Below, one piece after another: positions 54,731 through 64,000 of a stretch of 64,000 bases of DNA. Positions within the stretch are counted from its first letter, which is position 1. The number at the start of each line of letters is the position of its first letter. The DNA is from Adenophora triphylla var. japonica (Eukaryota; Streptophyta; Magnoliopsida; Asterales; Campanulaceae). Both the position numbers and the translations under genes were made by a program. Where the stretch lies: positions 248,001 to 312,000 of the forward strand of contig JAFEMH010000334.1 of NCBI GenBank assembly GCA_022495995.1, given 5' to 3'. Below the pieces are notes generated by a model. It saw nothing but the letters and a program-made list of their open reading frames with translations. It did no database searches and had not been told where the DNA came from.

Positions 54731-56707
54731 TTTAACAAACATTTCAAGTAAGTCATTAGTAGTAGCACCAAAAATGATATCATCCACATAGATTTGAGCA
54801 ACAAGCATACCCTTTTTATTTTACAAAACAAACAAAGTCTTGTCAACCTCTCCTCTTTTAAAACCAAGTTGAATTAGGTACTCCGTTAGTCTACCATACC
54901 AAGCTCGTGGGGCTTGTTTAAGACCATAGAGTGCCTTTTTCAACTTATACACATGATTGGGTTTGGAAGGCTCCTCAAACCCTTTAGGTTGCTCAACAAA
55001 AGCTTCCTCATTCAAAACACCATTTAGGAACGCACTCTTGACATCCATTTGATGTAGAGTGATTTTCAAGTAGCATGCAATAGCTAGCAACAATCTGATG
55101 GACTCAATGCGGGCTACGGGGGCAAATGTTTCATCAAAGTCCACCCCTTCCATTTGAGTGTAGCCCTGAGCCACCAAACGTGCTTTGTTCCTTATTATAT
55201 TGCCTTGTTCATCAGATTTATTCTTAAATATCCATTTGGTCCCAATCACATTGACGTGAGAAGGCCTTGGGACAAAGAACCAAACGTCAATTTTTTCAAA
55301 CTGAATTAGTTCCTCTTGCATTGCATTAATCCAGTTTTCATCTTTTAAGGCTTCCATGACATTCTTAGGCTCATAATTAGCGACAAAACAACAAGATCTC
55401 ACCTGAGTGTACACAGATTGTACACTTAACAAACCTGCAAGTTCATGGTAATTGACCTTTTTCCCTCGTGTTTTCATTCCTTCATCCACTCCCCCAATGA
55501 CCTGGGAAGTAGGATGATTACCCTGTATTCTGGAAGATATGTCACCTTCTCTGCTCACATCTTCTTCATCAGTTTCAGAATCTGAACGTTGGTCATCAGC
55601 TGTTTGACCACTTGTGTTGTTAGTTGTGTGAACAACTGGCTGTACAACCGTTTGCACAGCAGGCATTTCTGCAGTTTCATTCACAACTACTGGTTCAGAT
55701 TCGTCATTAACTGGTTCTGGCTCCCAGGTACAACCTGTAATATCATCCTCAACAGTTTTGACATTAAGATCAGTAGCATCATCAAAAACAACATTTATAG
55801 ATTCCATGACTATTTTGGTTTTGAGATTATACACCCTAAATGCCCTACTATTTGTTGAGTATCCAAGGAAAATAACTTTGTCACTTTTGGAGTCAAACTT
55901 AGAAAGATACTCACGGTCATTTAAGATGTAACAAATACATCCAAAAACATGAAAATATTTTACCGTGGGTTTCTTCCCAAGAAAAATCTCATATGGAGTC
56001 ATGGTACTTCCAATCCTTAGAAAGGCACGATTCCCCACATGACATGCTGTGTTCACAGCTTCTGCCCAAAACTTCTTTGATAGATTTTTAGAGCTCAACA
56101 TCACTCTATCCATTTCTTGTAATGTGTGATTTTTCCTTTCCGCCACCCCATTTTGTTGAGGGGTTTTGGGGGCTGAGAACTCATGAGTAATCCCCTTTGA
56201 ATCGCAAAAAATTGAAAAAGTGGCATTTTCAAATTCGGTACCATGATCTGATCTGACTCTAATGGCTTTTAGGCCATATAATTTTTTGACCTTTTTGTAC
56301 CAAATTTTGAATTCATCAATGGTGTTGGACTTTTCCCTTAAAAAAATGACCCAAGTATATCTAGAAAAATCGTCCACATACACAAAACAATATTTTTTCC
56401 GAGACAAACTCTCCACCTCTATAGGACCCATAAGGTCAGTGTGGATCAATTCAATACATCTTGAGGTCCCACAGTTTTGGACCTTTTTGTGACTTGCTTT
56501 GGTCTGTTTCCCCTTTTGACATGACCCACACACGTTTAAATTTTTCAAATCCAGTTTGGGCAAGTCTCTTGCAGCCCCGAAATTGATTAAATCTCTGATT
56601 TTTCTTTCACTAGCATGACCAAGTTTTTGGTGCCAGATGGTAGTCTCGTCCAGTTTAGTGGAAAAACATGACAATGTGCTACCAACTTTGTAGCAGTTAT
56701 CAGAGGA
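54731..56707 (-). pseudogene. Integrase and RT core of the copia element
   Basis: 54821-56674 is open for 617 codons. It has the GAG-pre-integrase HHCC region (IWHQKLGHASERKIRDL ... CGSCQKGKQ), then the integrase core (D in IELIHTDLMGPIE, D in VRSDHGTEFEN, E in TPQQNGVAERKNHTL). An acidic linker and RT follow (KARLVAQGYTQMEGVDFDET, QMDVKSAFLNGVLNEE, LKKALYGLKQAPRAWYGRL). TAA at 54821-54823 replaces a Lys codon just before GMLVAQIYVDDIIFG, so the catalytic YVDD is intact but downstream of a stop. The ORF order INT-RT is diagnostic of Ty1/copia. A TGA at 56708 precedes it. Confidence 0.92.
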
Positions 56708-57722
56708 TCAAACACCAGTTAAAATGCACACATTTTGATTATCAAAGACTTCACAACTGGACTTGTCGAATTTAACAAATATGTCATCATCACACAATTG
56801 AATTATACTTATCAAATTTGCCTTGAGTCCTTCAACATGAAGGACATTGTGGAGATGAGGCAAACCTGATACATTCAACGTACCTTTGCCAATCACTTTA
56901 CCTTGAGCTCCTCCACCAAAATTTACCTTTCCTCCTTTGAATGGAGTGTACTCGTTGAAATTTTCACGAGTTCCTGTCATGTGGCGAGAACAGTCACTGT
57001 CAAAGTACCAGGACCCTTCCACACTGCTCTTCAGAGAGGTGAAGGCAACCTGACAGTTCATAGTATCCTTTCTTACCCAGGCAGTTTTCCTCCCAGCTTT
57101 GGACTGTGAGTGCTGTTGTGTGTTGGGTTGTGCACACAACTGTCTGCCCATGTGACCATGCACATTTCCAAAACCCATTTCATGTTTCAATTTGTAACAG
57201 TGTGGTCGAATGTGACCTGGAGTGAAGCAATGGTGACATACATACCTCCTCTTACTATTTTGTTTGCTTACAGCATTATGAACAGATTTAACAGAGGGAT
57301 ACGTTTTCGCCTTTTGAACTTTCGATGTGCTTGCCCCTTCTTTCACAAAACCAGAATCTCCATAGTTAATTCCTACTTTTCCTTGATTTCCTATTTTTAA
57401 AACTTCGTCTAACTTGGCTTTACTAGAGTTTAGCCTTGTTAGGGTTTCAGTTTCTTTTTCAAGATTTGTTTTAAAAGTTTCACATTCCATATCTTTCTTT
57501 GTGAGTAAAACTTCTAACTTGTCTATGGAGTCCTTTTGAGAGTCACATTCTTTTGACAAACTCTCAACTTCTGATTTTAATTTGATATTTTCAGCTGTTA
57601 ATTTCTCGTTTACCGGTTTAAATACTTTAAGTTGCTCCATTCGTTTAGACCATTCTGAGTGGAGCTCAACATAAGTATTGTGCAAATCCTCATAGGTGGC
57701 ACACTCCTCTTCTGACGGGCCA
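56708..57722 (-). pseudogene. gag C-terminus and protease of the copia element
   Basis: Open at 56708-57685. A long coiled-coil-like segment (KLTAENIKLKSEVESLSKEC, KDSIDKLEVLLTKKDMECET) is followed by a zinc-knuckle-like CHHCFTPGHIRPHC. The protease has WYFDSDCSRHMTG, where functional copia proteases have D-S-G; the Gly is replaced by Asp here. Later LHNVLHVEGLKANLISI is typical of the end of the protease. TGA at 56708-56710 is one C-to-T change from CGA. An indel in the T9 run at 57723-57731 separates it from the upstream gag. Confidence 0.85.
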
Positions 57723-58954
57723 TTTTTTTTTCATCAGCAGTAGAGGAGTTCAAACAGGTGTTCACACTATTTTCAGTTGTGTAGTCAGTTGTGAGGTAAG
57801 TTGTGTGATCAGCATGTTGCACAACTTCCTCATCAGAATCACTATTCGACAGAGTGACCTGAGACGAATGCCATATAGACAGATTTGCAGTCTGTTCATC
57901 ATCGTCAGAGTCACTTAAGGTCGCTGAGAAACTCATTCCACGCTTTTTGAGAGTATTAGCACACTCATTGGCGTACTGTCTGAATCCTTTACAAGCCCTG
58001 CATTGAATAGAATCAATGGGTTTTTTTACCTTCAGATGCAGGCTTTTTAGGAACAAATTCCTTCTTTGATGAATCAACCGTGAGTGGAGTAGAGTGTGCA
58101 GAATTTGGAAACTTAGTGAATCGTTTCTTTTTCAACATGCTATTGAACTTTTGGGTGATCAAAGCACACTCATCATCTCCTAGGTTCGATTCATCAATGT
58201 CTTTGGACAATTGCACAAGGTCCTGAGATACCTTGAGAGCACTCGCAAGAGCCATTGAGTTTGCTCTGCTAGCCTCTTGTACCCCAAGATTCAATTCAAA
58301 ATTTGTCAAAATACCCAGGATGATATCAAGTCCAACAGTTTGGACATCCTGAGTCTCCTCAATCACAGAGATTTTCATGTTAAACTTTTCAGGGAGGGTT
58401 CTGAGTACTTTGCTAACAAGTCTCGAATTGGATATAGATTCACCCAATGAAAAAGATTTGTTAGAGATGTCCAATAGCTTAGAAGAGTACTCTTTTATTG
58501 TTTCATTTTCTCCCATCCTTAAAGTTTCAAATTTAGACATTAAAGTTCTTAACTTAGTTTTCCTAACACTAGCCGGTCCTTCACAATGAAGTTGAAGTAT
58601 GTCCCATACGGTTTTGGCAACCATTTGAGTTGAGAACAAACTGTACATATGAGGATCCACATGGTCTGAGATTGCTCCCATTGCCTTAGCATTATAATTA
58701 GCCAGTGCGATTTCCTCAAGAGTCCAGGTATCTATGGGTTTAGGACCATAGTTTTTCTCTTCCTTGCCATCAGATGTGGATGGGGTAAGTTCAATTACGG
58801 GTGCAGTATAGCCATTAACAAGACTTACCCACGCACGATGATCAATGTACTTTATATGCATAATCATTTTTGATTTCCAAATGGTATAGTTAGAACCATT
58901 CAGAGTTGGCGGCTTATTACGATTATGTTGACAGTCCATCTTGGCTACTTTCAA
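57723..58954 (-). pseudogene. gag of the copia element
   Basis: 58013-58954 starts MKVAKMDCQHNRNKPPTLNG and shows the UBN2/gag-polypeptide fold motifs: YTIWKSKMIMHIKYID, AKTVWDILQLHCEGPASVRK, LRTLMSKFETLRMGENETIK and LGDDECALITQKFNSML. A slip in the T run at 58021 moves to 57610-58077. That segment has a knuckle-like CRACKGFRQYANEC (the usual His is Gln) and acidic repeats with several HTT/YTT units. The frame then slips again at 57723-57731. The start next to the PBS is consistent with the first ORF of the element. Confidence 0.85.
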
Positions 58955-58980
58955 GGATCGGTCTCAGTTGAGTCGAGAAT

Positions 58981-58996
58981 AGGCTCTGATTCCAAT
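58981..58996 (-). other. Primer-binding site of the copia element
   Basis: Minus-strand ATTGGAATCAGAGCC abuts the 5' LTR. It differs by one base from TTGGTATCAGAGCC, the initiator tRNA-Met complement used by most plant copia elements. Confidence 0.88.
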
Positions 58997-59901
58997 TGAA
59001 AGTCTTGTAGCTAGGACTGATCACAGTTGTGGACAGACTTGTGTGTACAGTTATGCACACAAGTGTCTACACAACATACTTAACAACAAATTTCCAGCAA
59101 TTGTAAATGAAAATAACAGAATGTAAATTGCAGTGGAATTAAAACTTCAGCAAGAAACTTCTTGCTGGAAACTTTTCATAAAACTACAACTTTTTTTTTT
59201 TTTTGAGGCTTGCCTATCTCGAGTCAAGCCCCTTTTTTGTGTAAGTCAATTTACTAACAAGTCCCTCAATTCTCTGAAATTCCTTAAAATCCCCCCTGAG
59301 GCGCCTAATATTAACTAGGGAGGGATAATCATCCACTCTAACCACTGGGGGGGAGTCGAACCCAGGACCTCCGTGTTGGTGTCCCAGTGCTCTGGCCATC
59401 GGGTTTGAGCACAAGTTGTTTAACAAACACATACAATGAAAAGTAAGTGAAAATCAAAAGATCAAAACTAAGTTCAATACTATGAACTCTATCAAACACT
59501 AAACATCCTTGATAAAACACTCTCGGTTTCTTTCAAGGTAAAAACACAGATTACTCAAGGATAAATCTCTCAAATAAACTTGGTGTAATCTCTTCAAAAA
59601 CTGGTGAAGACTGATGGAGGAACCGTCTTCCTTTTATAAGCCTTTGACTCCTAGTTTGGAAAGGAGTCAATCATTCCTTGACATCCGAAATGTTAGGAGT
59701 CAACTTTTATCTTCTCAATCAATCCTCCCTTGAGAGTTACCTAAATAAATCAAATACTAACTAAAAATAAACTATTAATATGTTAGTCAAATATTCACAA
59801 TTATTCCTAAACTATATATTTACAAAGATAATATTTATAACTTAGATATCCGAAACACAAAGATACTAGGAAAAACTAAAGAGTATTTTCATACTCTTTC
59901 A
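58997..59901 (-). repeat. 5' LTR of the copia element, enlarged by a SINE
   Basis: Homologous to 27133-27828 end to end with few differences, apart from an insert of about 212 bp at 59191-59402. The inverted repeat CTTGTGTG...CACACAAG is at 59038-59063. It ends CATACTCTTTCA followed by the TSD gatac. Confidence 0.95.
59191..59402 (-). mobile_element. tRNA-derived SINE inside the copia 5' LTR
   Basis: Absent from the partner LTR. Read on the minus strand it starts near 59402 with GATGGCCAGAGCACTGG, an A-box-like motif. A B-box-like GGGTTCGACTCC follows (59353-59364), then a body of unknown origin, and the element ends in an A14 tail (T run 59191-59204). These are hallmarks of RNA polymerase III SINEs. 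I cannot identify a clear target duplication; a few LTR bases next to the tail differ. Confidence 0.8.
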
Positions 59902-59906
59902 GATAC

Positions 59907-61600
<1,694 letters not shown>

Positions 61601-61609
61601 TTTATAATT

Positions 61610-64000
<2,391 letters not shown>

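Larger units (their letters stand above)
27133..59901 (-). mobile_element. Ty1/copia element of SIRE/Maximus type, nested host of element A
   Basis: This is a complete minus-strand copia element. LTRs are 27133-27828 (3') and 58997-59901 (5', enlarged by a SINE). A perfect 5-bp TSD gatac is at 27128-27132 and 59902-59906. The PBS at about 58983-58996 reads TTGGAATCAGAGCC on the minus strand, one base from the classical initiator-Met TGGTATCAGAGCC. The polypurine tract GATAGGGGGAGAT lies beside the 3' LTR (27829-27841). Without inserts the element is about 9.8 kb. The order gag-PR-INT-RT-RH followed by a third, env-like ORF marks it as SIRE-like. It is disabled by nonsense codons, homopolymer frameshifts, a MITE and element A. 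Confidence 0.95.

Noticed and set aside
59353..59402. Possible tRNA gene
   Set aside because: A- and B-box motifs are present but there is no cloverleaf or acceptor stem by eye, and an A tail follows; a SINE explains it better.
59214..59432. Small minus-strand ORF across the copia LTR
   Set aside because: It is a translation of the SINE plus LTR; the phrase with GGPGFDSP comes from the tRNA-like B-box region.

Overview
The window is repeat-dense plant nuclear DNA, most probably from a eudicot with a large genome. Nearly all of it is LTR retrotransposons nested in one another. No ordinary host gene, rRNA, tRNA or CRISPR array is visible. The evidence is direct: paired long terminal repeats starting TG and ending CA, matching 5-bp target-site duplications (TSDs), tRNA-complementary primer-binding sites (PBSs), and gag, protease (PR), reverse transcriptase (RT), RNase H (RH) and integrase (INT) motifs. 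Nonsense codons and frameshifts sit inside recognisable domains.

Layout. (1) 1-6600: 5' half of a Ty3/gypsy Tat-like element on the minus strand (copy A'), cut by the window edge. Its 5' LTR is 4638-6600. (2) about 7000-9776 and 23916-26100: an older plus-strand gypsy relic (C) with a decayed gag. It was split by element B. (3) 9777-23910: element B, a complete minus-strand Tat-like gypsy element (LTRs 9777-11181 and 22504-23910, TSD aatgg). It has no visible protease and carries an antisense plant-mobile-domain (PMD) ORF. (4) 26225-27132: gag, PBS and LTR start of an Athila-like relic. (5) 27133-59901: a minus-strand Ty1/copia element of SIRE/Maximus type (TSD gatac) with gag, pol and an env-like third ORF. 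It landed in the LTR of the Athila-like relic. (6) 28955-51505: element A, a 22.5-kb Tat-like gypsy element (TSD caaac) that landed inside the copia env-like ORF. It carries gag, two protease domains, RT, RH and INT, plus two antisense PMD genes. One PMD gene still reads as an intact three-exon gene. (7) A hAT-type MITE (8-bp TSD) sits in the copia RT and a tRNA-derived SINE sits in one copia LTR. (8) 59907-64000: AT-rich flank with a relic of a PIF/Harbinger ORF1-like (Myb/SANT) gene, TA microsatellites and LTR-like fragments.

Most interesting signal. The gypsy families A', A and B each have a private short palindrome in the LTR promoter, about 17-21 bp upstream of a TATA box. In A and B a palindrome of the same family-specific type occurs again about 20 bp upstream of a TTTAAAT box in the leader of the antisense PMD ORF. 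The palindrome differs between families while the surrounding LTR framework is conserved. This suggests that the LTR promoter and the antisense-ORF promoter share one cognate DNA-binding factor, possibly linked to the PMD protein. The copia element separately carries its own dispersed palindrome, GTTGTG-NN-CACAAC, in LTRs, gag, pol and the env-like ORF, in either orientation and in different reading frames.
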